Assembly (NCBI RefSeq): GCF_013201705.1
Contig: NZ_CP053837.1
Span: forward strand, 744,001 to 808,000
DNA: 64,000 nucleotides
Origin: Aliarcobacter faecis
GTDB lineage: Bacteria; Campylobacterota; Campylobacteria; Campylobacterales; Arcobacteraceae
Reading direction: 5' to 3'
This document shows, piece by piece, positions 1-8,709 of this stretch. Both the position numbers and the translations under genes were made by a program. The stretch's first letter is position 1. Each line of letters begins with the position of its first letter. The notes beneath the pieces were generated by a model. The model had not been told where the DNA came from, searched no databases, and saw only the letters and a program-made list of their open reading frames with translations.

Positions 1-1418
1 TTATCTATTAGAGTTTGGAATTTTTTTTGTAAATATGTTTTTAATTTTGAGTCTTGAGGTTTTACTAAAAACTCTTCAAATGTTTTGAATTTTTTCATAT
101 CTAAAATAGTGTAATTAATATAAGAAGAGTTTTGTGCCAAAAATAGATTAAAATCTAAACCTTGTTTTTTATATAGTTTTGATAAAACTTCTAAAGTGTA
201 TTCATAAATTGTATTTGATGTATGGTTTTCATCAATTAACTTTTCTATTTTATCAATAATAATATTTTCAGTTTGGCTATCTATTTTTTCTAAAGATTGT
301 AGATATAAAAGATATGCTACTGTTTGTACTTCATGAGAGTTAGGATAATCTTTTAAGAGTTTATTTAAAATATTATTTGCTTCTTCGAATTTTTTTGTAT
401 ATAAATTGAAATATACTAAACTTAAATCAACTAAATATCTATTTTCTATCTCTAAACTATTTAGAAAATCTATATATTTTGTATAAAAAATAGTATCTTC
501 CTCAAAATTATTCTCAAAGTAAATATCTTCATTGAAAAAAGTTTGAGATTTTAGAAGTTCTCTATATAGTAAAAATTGGAGCCATTTTGAATTTTTATCA
601 AGATTGTAAATATTTTTCATCTCTTCTATAGCATTACTTGAACTATCTAATGCTCTTAATGTATAAAATTTAGCTTTTTCATCACTATTTTGTGCAAGAT
701 TTAAAAGTGAATCAAAATTTTTCTGATCTCTTATATAGAAAAAATTGTATAGTGCTAAATGTGAGTTTATAGCTTCATCAAATAGCTTAGAAAATTGATA
801 AACACCTTTTGCTATTTCTCCCTTTTTTATTAAAGCTCCTGCGTATAAAGCATCTATCCAATCTTTTACGATTGAGTTTGAATTTTGAACTAAATAGTAA
901 TATTTTTTATATATTTCAAGTGGATTTTTTTTGTGATAGTGAGCTAGTCTAAGAGCTAGGAAAAAGTATCTTTGTTTGTAAAAATCTGTTTTTGCCTCTT
1001 CTAGTTTTTTTAATGCTTTTGGAATAAAATTTGTACATCTTGAAGGTTTTGATTCTTCAAAATTTGCAGTTGTGCAGTTTTCTTGCTGATAAACAAAGTT
1101 TATATAATCTTTTGCTTCAAGATCTTTTAGATTTGTAAGATTTTTATTATAGATAAAATCTTCTATCTCTTCAGCTGTATAAACATCATTTAACTCTTTT
1201 TTCCACTCTTTTATATTCTCTTTTTTGCTCTCTTGTTCATATAAATAGATAATTTCATTATAAATTGAAGGATCATTTAAATCTTCACTAAATTTTAGAA
1301 AAAGATTATCTTTTTTTTCTAAAAACATATATTTTATACTATTTGGATTCCAATAATCAGCACAAGAAAATAGAGATAACTTTAAAATTAAAGTGGCAAA
1401 AAATATTCTTAAAATCAT
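1..1418 (-). CDS. Exported helical protein of unknown function, possibly a lipoprotein (3' end beyond the window)
   Basis: The reading frame is open without a stop from the ATG at 1418 down to base 1, giving at least 472 residues; the C-terminus lies outside the window. The N-terminus is a hydrophobic export signal ending in LSLFSCADYW, where LFSC could serve as a lipobox, so an outer-membrane or periplasmic lipoprotein is plausible. The rest is rich in Lys, Glu, Asn, Tyr and Leu and looks like helical hairpins in the TPR/solenoid style, but I recognise no named domain. It is the last visible gene of a minus-strand run from selA and starts 7 bp after the preceding stop, so it is probably co-transcribed. 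Function unknown. Confidence 0.75.
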   Translation of the reverse strand, partial: MILRIFFATLILKLSLFSCADYWNPNSIKYMFLEKKDNLFLKFSEDLNDPSIYNEIIYLYEQESKKENIKEWKKELNDVYTAEEIEDFIYNKNLTNLKDLEAKDYINFVYQQENCTTANFEESKPSRCTNFIPKALKKLEEAKTDFYKQRYFFLALRLAHYHKKNPLEIYKKYYYLVQNSNSIVKDWIDALYAGALIKKGEIAKGVYQFSKLFDEAINSHLALYNFFYIRDQKNFDSLLNLAQNSDEKAKFYTLRALDSSSNAIEEMKNIYNLDKNSKWLQFLLYRELLKSQTFFNEDIYFENNFEEDTIFYTKYIDFLNSLEIENRYLVDLSLVYFNLYTKKFEEANNILNKLLKDYPNSHEVQTVAYLLYLQSLEKIDSQTENIIIDKIEKLIDENHTSNTIYEYTLEVLSKLYKKQGLDFNLFLAQNSSYINYTILDMKKFKTFEEFLVKPQDSKLKTYLQKKFQTLID

Positions 1419-1425
1419 AATATTC

Positions 1426-2391
1426 CTAGTTTTTCAATAAATTTTCTAAATTATACTTTGTTTTATATTTAATTGTGTAAAAAATTACTTCATCAAAACT
1501 GTTTTTACTTAAACCTATAAAATCATTAAGAGCTATTTTTAGCTCATTCTCTTCTACTTTTTCAAATCTTAAAACATCATCTTTATAAATATATTTTCCT
1601 TTGAAATAGTGGCTATTTAATACTTTATATTTATTATTTTCTAGCTTTTCAAAGTTTTCATTAAAAAAATCATTTTCTTCAACATTTTCAAATAGATTTA
1701 TAGCCTTTTTATCTCTAAATTGTACGGCTTGAGAATAAAGAGGAAGAGCTAATTTTAATTTTAGTGGGTATTTATCAAAGTTATAGTGATATTTTTTTGC
1801 ACTTTCATTGTCTAAAATATAATTTTTTGTTTTAAAATCACCTAATGATGACATATTGTAGTACATTAAAACTCCATAATCAACTGGGGGAACACCTGTC
1901 TTTTCAAAATATTTTATTTGATGAAGCCTTATTGTAGCACTGATTGTTTTATTTAGACTATTTTTTAGCTCTTTTAAAAATAAAAAGAAGTTATTTTTTG
2001 TACTATTACTCCAATCACAATCTATTTGAAGTTCATTAAAAGTAAAATTTAAACTTTTTAAAAGCTCTAAAATTTTACTATTTAACTCTTCATAATCAAT
2101 GTTTTGCATAGTTTTATTTGTGATATATATTACTGGAACAAAATCTTTTGGTGGTTTTTCTATAAAGTTTGTTTTTATTATTTCTAATTTATTTGAGTAT
2201 TTTATATCTAGAATTTTTATATATAGTTTTTCATTCTCAATTTTTTCTTTGTAGCTATTTTCCCAAAAATAGTATGAAAAAAAGAGTTCTCTATTTTTAC
2301 TAGAATTTGAAGAATTAAATATAGAAAAAACTATAAAGGCTATAAAAATAGATAGTATAAAAAATATTATATAAATAAAAGATTTTTTCAT
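1426..2391 (-). CDS. Membrane-anchored DUF3142-like (putative TIM-barrel) protein
   Basis: This 321-residue protein has one N-terminal hydrophobic segment (about residues 5-25), then a periplasmic region. The stretch around FVPVIYITNKT, the ELQIDCDWS motif near residue 120 and VLMYYNMSSL near residue 177 resemble the strands of a glycoside-hydrolase-like TIM barrel, as in DUF3142 proteins. I recall this family only from its general pattern, so the assignment is tentative. No catalytic residue can be assigned; the acidic pair in DCDW is the best candidate. It lies 3 bp after the helicase stop and 7 bp before the next gene, so the two unknown proteins probably form a pair at the end of the selAB transcript. 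Confidence 0.6.
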   Translation of the reverse strand: MKKSFIYIIFFILSIFIAFIVFSIFNSSNSSKNRELFFSYYFWENSYKEKIENEKLYIKILDIKYSNKLEIIKTNFIEKPPKDFVPVIYITNKTMQNIDYEELNSKILELLKSLNFTFNELQIDCDWSNSTKNNFFLFLKELKNSLNKTISATIRLHQIKYFEKTGVPPVDYGVLMYYNMSSLGDFKTKNYILDNESAKKYHYNFDKYPLKLKLALPLYSQAVQFRDKKAINLFENVEENDFFNENFEKLENNKYKVLNSHYFKGKYIYKDDVLRFEKVEENELKIALNDFIGLSKNSFDEVIFYTIKYKTKYNLENLLKN

Positions 2392-2394
2392 AAT

Positions 2395-3876
2395 TTACTC
2401 CAAACTAGCTAGTGCTATTGCTTTTTTTACTCTTGTACTTGCAACATAAAAAATATTTAACTCTTCATTGATTTGATTAAAACTTAGAGATTTTTTTGTA
2501 TTTAAAATATCTTTTTTGGTAATAAAATCATCGGTCATAATAACTTGCTCATACTCCATACCTTTTGCCTTATGAGTTGTTGTAAAAATAATATCTGCTT
2601 CCTCTTTTGAAGTGGTTACTAAATCTTTAATTTTTTTATTTATCTCAAAAATATTATCTCCATAGGTATTTATAAATTTTATTATATTTAAATACTCTTG
2701 ATTTTTTGTCTCTTTTGCAAAAGCTTCAAGTTCATAAATAGAAGTAAAATTTTTCAGCTCTTCAACAGTTATTTTCTCATTTTTTCTATTTTTAAGATAA
2801 AAAATAGAGTAAACAGTTTGATTCATAAAAGAGTAAGATGAGTAACCACCTTCAAAATAAATTTTCTTTTTGTTGAGTATATATTTTACAATTTCAGCTA
2901 TAAGAGCAAATGAAGTTCGTGAAATTACTGTAAAAGGTTTTGAAAAATCTATAAACTCAATTCCTATTTTTGTTGTAGTTTCAACTCCATTTATATTTAA
3001 TGTTTTTCCACTATTTTGTTCATACATTCTATTTAATAAAATTTGTAAAGTTTTAGCATAAGAGTTCGAAAATCTAAAACTTGTTGTTAAATTGTATGAA
3101 GGTAAATCAATCTTATTTAAAGCATTTGAGGCATATCTAAAAGAGTAAATTTGTTGAAAACTATCTCCTACATAAACTCTTTTCTTAGCAAAATTTTCAA
3201 CTATTGCAATCATAACATCACTTATATCTTGGGCTTCATCTATTAAAATTAAATCATAATCTATATTTTTACTCAAACTTTTATTTAAAAAATACATCTT
3301 TAAATAAAAATCATGAGTTGCTTCTAAATGACCATTTTTCATTGCACCTAAAACTGCTTTTAGATGAATTAAGAGTTGTTTTTTCTCTTTGTTTATTAGT
3401 TCTAAATATTGTGCTTCAAAATCACTTTGTTTTATAAAACTATCAATTAATTTTTCATCAAGAGCAACTAAACTAGAGTTACAATAAAAGTTTATAAAAT
3501 CTTTTAATACTGCTAGATATAAATTTGAAGCATAAAATGTTTTTTGGTTATTATCAAGTTCATAGTAACTTAAAAATCTATCCAAAATATGTGCTTTTAG
3601 CTCATTTGTTAAGTTGTAATTGTATGCTCTTGTTTTATTATATGCTAAAGAGTGAATTGTGCTTGTATGAAGATTTGAAAGTTTAAAAGTTTTTAATTTA
3701 TCTAAAATTGATACTTGCAAAGATTTATTATATGCAAGATAGAGTATCTTTAAGTGTGGATTTTTTTGTGCATAAAGAAGTAGAGTTGTTGTTTTTCCAC
3801 TTCCTGCTACGGCATTTATCTTAAATGACTCTAAAGAGCTATTTACAATACTTTTCTGCTCTTGTGTTAAAATCAT
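2395..3876 (-). CDS. UvrD/Rep-like superfamily 1 DNA helicase
   Basis: This 493-residue ATPase carries the SF1A helicase motifs in order: Walker A AVAGSGKT (residues 22-29), Walker B LILIDEAQD near residue 210, motif III VGDSFQQIYSFR, motif V TTTHKAKGMEYEQV and motif VI FYVASTRVKKA. It is shorter than UvrD or Rep (about 670-720 residues), lacking most of the 1B/2B insertions, and matches the small UvrD-like helicases common in Campylobacterota. Its ATG directly follows the selB stop codon with no spacer, so it is translationally coupled to selB. A role in DNA or RNA-DNA unwinding follows from the family. Any link with selenoprotein synthesis is only suggested by position. Confidence 0.88.
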   Translation of the reverse strand: MILTQEQKSIVNSSLESFKINAVAGSGKTTTLLLYAQKNPHLKILYLAYNKSLQVSILDKLKTFKLSNLHTSTIHSLAYNKTRAYNYNLTNELKAHILDRFLSYYELDNNQKTFYASNLYLAVLKDFINFYCNSSLVALDEKLIDSFIKQSDFEAQYLELINKEKKQLLIHLKAVLGAMKNGHLEATHDFYLKMYFLNKSLSKNIDYDLILIDEAQDISDVMIAIVENFAKKRVYVGDSFQQIYSFRYASNALNKIDLPSYNLTTSFRFSNSYAKTLQILLNRMYEQNSGKTLNINGVETTTKIGIEFIDFSKPFTVISRTSFALIAEIVKYILNKKKIYFEGGYSSYSFMNQTVYSIFYLKNRKNEKITVEELKNFTSIYELEAFAKETKNQEYLNIIKFINTYGDNIFEINKKIKDLVTTSKEEADIIFTTTHKAKGMEYEQVIMTDDFITKKDILNTKKSLSFNQINEELNIFYVASTRVKKAIALASLE

Positions 3877-5706
3877 TTAAGCAAATACTCTTTTGTTTTC
3901 AAGTTTTTTAATATCACTAAAATTGTCTAAATAATCTAAATAACAAACTAGATATTTTCTACTTAAATCAAACTTTTGTTTGAAGTTAGAAATTTCTATA
4001 AAACCATCTTCTTTTATAATCTCTCTCATAGCTTTTATTATTTTATTTAGACTTTGGCTATGTATAAAAAGGTTGTGTTGAAGCCTTATAACATCTTTTT
4101 TTGCTGTAAGAGATTTTAAAATATTATCTCCTAGTTTTCTATCAATATCAAGCTCATCATAGATATTATATGGGGCTGTTGGAGTGATATCTTCAAGTTT
4201 CAGTCTTTCTAAAAAGATGTTTTCTAACTCTTTTGTAATATCTTCTTTAATATTTGCACTTTTATATAGTTGAGATTCTTTTACTAAAAAGTTCTCATTT
4301 ACTAAATCATCTAAAACACTATTTATAAACTCAATACTAGCCCAAGGAAGCCTTAAATTTATAGATGAGCTTGAAAGTAGGGCATAAGAGTTTTTATTGT
4401 AGATATTTTCTATAAATTTTTTTATCTCATTTTTTGTTGAACTAGGATAGACAACTAGCTCTTTTTTATCTATAAAAACATCATCTAAAGAGTCTGCAAA
4501 CTCTAAAGACTCTTCGTGAGAAAGAGCAAATCTTTGAGTTGAAGAGATTACTCCTAGTCCTCTTTTGTGAGCTTCTAAAAGGATTTTGAAACTAGATTTA
4601 AAATCTTTTTTATTTAAATTTAGAAGTAACTCTTTTTTTTGATTTTTATTCATAGGGTCATAGATTGGATTTAGTACAATTCCACCACAAATAGTATCAT
4701 TTGAGCTTCGTAAAATTAACTTCTCTCCAAAAATTGAGTATAGTTTTTCATCTGCTTTTATTGTAGCAAAACCATTTTCAAGGCTTGTTAGAGAGTCAAA
4801 AAGTAAAACTTTTACATCAAGCTTTTTTGAACCAATAAATAGTGTATAAGTTTGATTGTGATTTAACTTCTTATCTTTTAAACATTTAAAAGAGATATCA
4901 ATAGTGTCAAAACCTCTCAAAAAACCTTTTTTTGTGATGATATCTCCTCTTTGTAAAGAGTTTACATCTATTTGTGCAAGATTTAATGCAGCTCTATTTG
5001 AGATATTTGCTTTAAGGACATTTTGATTATGAACTTGAATATTTTTTATTTTTGTCTCTTTTTGTAAGTGTGGTAAAAAAACTTTCTCTTCTAGTTCAAT
5101 CTTTTTTCCTAAAACTGTTCCAGTAACCACTGTTCCAATACCTTTTACACTAAAAACTCTATCTATATAAAATCTAAAGAAGTTTTCTTCCTCTTTTGTA
5201 CTACTATTTATTGAAAATAGGGCATTTTTTAACTCTTGTATAGATTTTTCATCAAAAATAGATATCGCTTTTACAAATTTTATATTAAATGAAAAGTTAC
5301 TTAAAAACTCTAAAATTTTATTTTGTTGAATGGATAAAGTTTGCTCATCTACTAAATCTTTTTTTGAGATAATTAAAATAAGATTTTTTATCCCTAAAAG
5401 TTCTAAAATTTCGATATGTTCGATAGTTTGTGGCATAAGTGATTCTTTTGCACTTACAACTAACATTACATAATCAAAACCAAAAGCTCCCGCAATCATA
5501 TTTTTTATGAGTTTTTCATGTCCTGGAACATCAATAAAAGCTATATTTCTCTCTGCTCTTGATAGGTTTGAGAAGCTTAAATCAATAGTTATTCCTCTTT
5601 GTTTTTCTTCGTTTGTACTATCTCCTTCAAAACCATTTAATGCTCTTATTAGTGCAGTTTTTCCATGGTCGATATGTCCAGCTGTTCCAATTATAATATT
5701 AGACAT
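3877..5706 (-). CDS. selB: Selenocysteine-specific translation elongation factor SelB
   Basis: SelB is a GTPase that carries selenocysteyl-tRNA(Sec) to the ribosome at UGA codons marked by a SECIS hairpin. The 609-residue protein has the G1 motif GTAGHIDHGKT (residues 8-18), the G2 region RGITIDLSF, G3 DVPGHEKLIKNM, and ISKKDLVD as the G4 site, followed by EF-Tu-like beta-barrel domains. The C-terminal third shows the repeated winged-helix pattern that binds the SECIS hairpin. Its length matches bacterial SelB. The ATG overlaps the end of selA by 8 bp, giving a selA-selB operon. Its obvious substrate message in this window is fdhA at 28469. Confidence 0.97.
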   Translation of the reverse strand: MSNIIIGTAGHIDHGKTALIRALNGFEGDSTNEEKQRGITIDLSFSNLSRAERNIAFIDVPGHEKLIKNMIAGAFGFDYVMLVVSAKESLMPQTIEHIEILELLGIKNLILIISKKDLVDEQTLSIQQNKILEFLSNFSFNIKFVKAISIFDEKSIQELKNALFSINSSTKEEENFFRFYIDRVFSVKGIGTVVTGTVLGKKIELEEKVFLPHLQKETKIKNIQVHNQNVLKANISNRAALNLAQIDVNSLQRGDIITKKGFLRGFDTIDISFKCLKDKKLNHNQTYTLFIGSKKLDVKVLLFDSLTSLENGFATIKADEKLYSIFGEKLILRSSNDTICGGIVLNPIYDPMNKNQKKELLLNLNKKDFKSSFKILLEAHKRGLGVISSTQRFALSHEESLEFADSLDDVFIDKKELVVYPSSTKNEIKKFIENIYNKNSYALLSSSSINLRLPWASIEFINSVLDDLVNENFLVKESQLYKSANIKEDITKELENIFLERLKLEDITPTAPYNIYDELDIDRKLGDNILKSLTAKKDVIRLQHNLFIHSQSLNKIIKAMREIIKEDGFIEISNFKQKFDLSRKYLVCYLDYLDNFSDIKKLENKRVFA

Positions 5707-7048
5707 TTTTAAACTCTTTTTTTAAAATCTCTTCAATTTGTATTATCTCATCCTCTTTTATAGTTCTAAAATCAAGTAATACTTTGTCATTTTCGATTCT
5801 ACTTATGATTAGATTTTTTCTTAAAATTTCTTCTATTTTATTTGCTTTTAAATCTTTAAACTCTAAACTCAAAGCTATTGATGGGATTTTTTTGTTTGGA
5901 GTTGTACCACCACCTACCATTGTAGAAGTTTTTAAAACTTCACAATTCATAAAATCTTCTATTTTCTCTTTTAAAATATTTGCACGAGTTTCCAAAACTT
6001 CTATTTTCGTGTTTAGCATTTTAAGAGTAGGAATAGTGTCAAGCTCATTTTTTAAGTATAAATTTAAACTTTCTTCTAAAAGTGCAAGTGTGATTTTATC
6101 TACTCTTAACATTCTTAAAAGTTGATTTTTCTTTAATTTTTCTATTAACTCTTTTTTACCTAAAATTATTCCAGCTTGAACACTTCCTAAAAGTTTATCT
6201 CCTGAAAAACTAATCAAACTAGGATTACTTTTCATAAGTTCTAAAATAGATGGTTCATCTTTACTTAAATTGTAAGGTAAATCAAAAATATGTCCACTTC
6301 CCATATCAAAATAGTCTATTAAATTATGTTTTTTAGCCATTTCTGAAATCTCTTCAAAGCTTACTTCACTTGAAAAACCTTCAATAGAGTAGTTCGATTT
6401 GTGAACTTTCATAAGCATTGAACTATTTTCATCTATTGCATTTTCATAATCTCTTAAGTGAGTTTTGTTTGTAGTTCCAATCTCTTTTAGTATTGCTCCA
6501 CTTTGGCTCATAACTTCTGGAACTCTAAAACTACCACCAATTTCAACTAACTCTCCCCTGCTTACAACTACTTCTTTATTTTTACAAAAGGTATTTAAAA
6601 TCAAAAAAACAGCACTTGCATTGTTATTTACAACTAAAGCATCTTCACAAGAAGTTAGGGCTTTTAGAGATTTTGTGATATGTTCATATCTTTCTCCTCT
6701 TTTGCCTTTTTTTAAATCATACTCCAGATTGTTGTAAGAAGTTGCTATTCTTATTGCATTTTTAAATATCTTTTCATCTAGTAAACTTCTTCCTAAATTT
6801 GTGTGAACTATTATTCCAGTTGCATTTATAAGTGGTTTTAGTGATGATGAAGTAAGATTTGTATAAGAGTTTAAAATTTCCAAGATTAATAAATCTTCAT
6901 CAACCTTATCTATTTTATTATTTAAAATATCAGCTCTTAGTTTTTCTAAAATCTCTTTTGTAATTTTTGTTATCAAAGTTTTTGATAATCCTTCAAAAGC
7001 CTTGTTTGTGATAAACTTATCAACCTTTGGAATGGATTTAAGTAACAT
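5699..7048 (-). CDS. selA: L-seryl-tRNA(Sec) selenium transferase SelA
   Basis: SelA is a PLP enzyme that converts Ser-tRNA(Sec) to Sec-tRNA(Sec) using selenophosphate. The 449-residue protein has the family features NATGIIVHTNLGRSLL (about residues 77-92), the glycine-rich GSFRVPEVM region and SFSGDKLLGSVQAG near residue 283, where the lysine is the expected PLP Schiff-base residue. Length and N-terminal helical domain match the long bacterial SelA type. It is the first gene of the minus-strand run, diverges from the tRNA-Sec gene 56 bp away, and overlaps selB by 8 bp. Confidence 0.97.
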   Translation of the reverse strand: MLLKSIPKVDKFITNKAFEGLSKTLITKITKEILEKLRADILNNKIDKVDEDLLILEILNSYTNLTSSSLKPLINATGIIVHTNLGRSLLDEKIFKNAIRIATSYNNLEYDLKKGKRGERYEHITKSLKALTSCEDALVVNNNASAVFLILNTFCKNKEVVVSRGELVEIGGSFRVPEVMSQSGAILKEIGTTNKTHLRDYENAIDENSSMLMKVHKSNYSIEGFSSEVSFEEISEMAKKHNLIDYFDMGSGHIFDLPYNLSKDEPSILELMKSNPSLISFSGDKLLGSVQAGIILGKKELIEKLKKNQLLRMLRVDKITLALLEESLNLYLKNELDTIPTLKMLNTKIEVLETRANILKEKIEDFMNCEVLKTSTMVGGGTTPNKKIPSIALSLEFKDLKANKIEEILRKNLIISRIENDKVLLDFRTIKEDEIIQIEEILKKEFKNV

Positions 7049-7103
7049 AATTTTTACCTTTAATAGTTATTTAAAGGTAACTATTATACTATTTTAACCT
7101 TTA

Positions 7104-7203
7104 TGGAAGGTTTGTGTATCTGGTGAGCACCACAGGCTTCAACCCTGATTGACGGTTTTTGTGTAAACACCGTGAGAGGTTCGATTCCTCTACCTTCTCG
7201 CCA
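7104..7203 (+). tRNA. selC: tRNA-Sec (anticodon UCA)
   Basis: About 100 nt fold as a selenocysteine tRNA. The anticodon stem CAGG/CCTG (7133-7136 with 7144-7147) carries the loop CTTCAAC with anticodon TCA at 7139-7141, which reads UGA. The T arm is AGAGG/CCTCT with loop TTCGATT (7175-7191). A long variable arm lies between 7148 and 7174. An 8-nt acceptor 3' strand (7192-7199), discriminator G7200 and encoded CCA (7201-7203) follow. The 5' strand pairs from 7105 to 7111; 7105-7198 is a G-U pair and 7104-7199 a mismatch, so the exact 5' end could be 7104 or 7105. It stands directly divergent from selA. Confidence 0.95.
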
Positions 7204-7206
7204 TAA

Positions 7207-7224
7207 AACTACATATGTGTAGTT
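7207..7224 (+). terminator. Hairpin just 3' of tRNA-Sec
   Basis: Perfect 7-bp inverted repeat AACTACA-TATG-TGTAGTT starting 4 nt after the encoded CCA. The position suits a transcript end or processing hairpin for tRNA-Sec. No T-run follows it, so termination strength is uncertain. Confidence 0.45.
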
Positions 7225-7321
7225 AATATAACAACTTAATTTTATAGTCATTTTTAATATAAACCTTTTTACATTTGAATCCTGTAACCTTTTTGTTACC
7301 AACTTATGATAGAATTTTCTT

Positions 7322-8687
7322 ATGAAAGAAAAAGTATATGTTTTAGACACAAATATTATCTTACAAAATCTTCAAAATATCAGACAATAAAACTAATCAT
7401 ATTGTTATACCTGAGACTGTACTTCTTGAATTAGAGGATAAAAAGAAGTTAGTTAATGAATTAGGTTATTATTCACGAGAGTTTGCAAGATTACTAGCAA
7501 AGATGAAAATAAGAGAAGTTGATTATAAAACTGGATTTAAAGTTGTAAAACTTTATAATGAAGATCTAAATCTTAACATTATCTCAAAAGACAAATATGA
7601 TACACAAATAGAGCAAATTCATATTTCTGAATCAAATGATAAAAGAATTATTGAAGTTGCATCAATTGCACAAGATTATTATAAGGGTTGTCAAACTATT
7701 TTTTTATCATTAGATGTTTATGCTAGAACATTTGCCTTATTCAAAGGGATAAAAACAGAGACTTTATATGAAGATAAGTCGATTATTCCAAGTTTTAATT
7801 TTGTGAAAAGCCTAAAAATTGACTCTTCAATATTTAATAGTTTAGAAAATAAAGATATAACTTTAATAGATGATAATTATGAATTAGAAAATTTTTCGTA
7901 TTCATTTGAAAGCGATGATGGTAATGTTGAGTATTCAATAATAGCAAATCGTAAAATTCATATTTTAAAAGAGAATGATTTTAAAGCTTTAAATATAAAA
8001 CCAGTAAATATAAAACAAAAACTTTTTACAAAAGCTATTTTATCAAATATGTTTGATTTACTCGTAATTGATGCAAAAGCAGGAAGTGGAAAGACTTTGA
8101 TGTCAATAGTAAGTGCTATGAGATTAATTGATTTAGGATTATATGACAAAATTGTATATGTAAGAAATTCTATTGAATCCCTTGATAAAGGTGCTGAGGT
8201 TGGATTTTTAGCTGGAAATGAAGAGAAATTTAGAATTTATAATATGGCTTTATATGATACTTTAGAGTTTATTGCAAAAAAACATTTAAAAAAGAGTGAA
8301 AATAGGGAAAAACAAGAGTCTATAACTTCAAAAATAGAAGAGTTGAAATCAAAATATTATATTGAGACACTATGGCCTGGAGAGGCACGAGGGCGAACTT
8401 TGGGTGGTTCAATAGTAATTATGGATGAATGGCAAAATAGTAGTGAGAAGACAACTCAATTAATACTTTCACGATTAGATGAAAGTTGTATGGCTATTAT
8501 TATTGGTTCAAATAGACAAATAGATAATTTATATTTAAATAAATATAATAATGGATTAACAAGTCTTTTAAAACAGACTTCAAATGCTCATCCTGAACTT
8601 AAAATGTTTGCAATAGAACTTGAGAAAGCTGTTCGTGGTAAATTTGCAGAGTTTACAGAGAGAATTTTTGAAAATAAAACACAATAA
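7322..8687 (+). pseudogene. PIN-PhoH family ATPase, frameshifted in the PIN domain
   Basis: The intact family fuses an N-terminal PIN nuclease domain to a PhoH ATPase. From ATG 7322 the first frame encodes MKEKVYVLDTNIILQNLQ, containing the first catalytic Asp of a PIN domain, then hits TAA at 7388. The homologous continuation (HIVIPETVLLELEDKK) is in the next frame from about 7377 and runs uninterrupted to 8687. One extra or two missing bases between about 7370 and 7388 explain this. No ATG, GTG or TTG occurs in the second frame before 7503, so the unaided product would be a 394-residue protein lacking half the PIN domain. The ATPase part is complete, with Walker A DAKAGSGKT (about 8070-8100), the Arg/Gly region WPGEARGRTLGG and Walker B IVIMDEWQN. 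A mutation, a sequencing error or recoding would all fit. Confidence 0.8.
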
Positions 8688-8709
8688 TTTAAATTAAAAA
8701 GGATTAAAA

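Noticed and set aside
7084-7350. Minus-strand ORF of 88 codons across the tRNA-Sec gene
   Set aside because: It runs antisense through the tRNA and its hairpin, has no family resemblance and no good start site; it is a shadow of the RNA gene.
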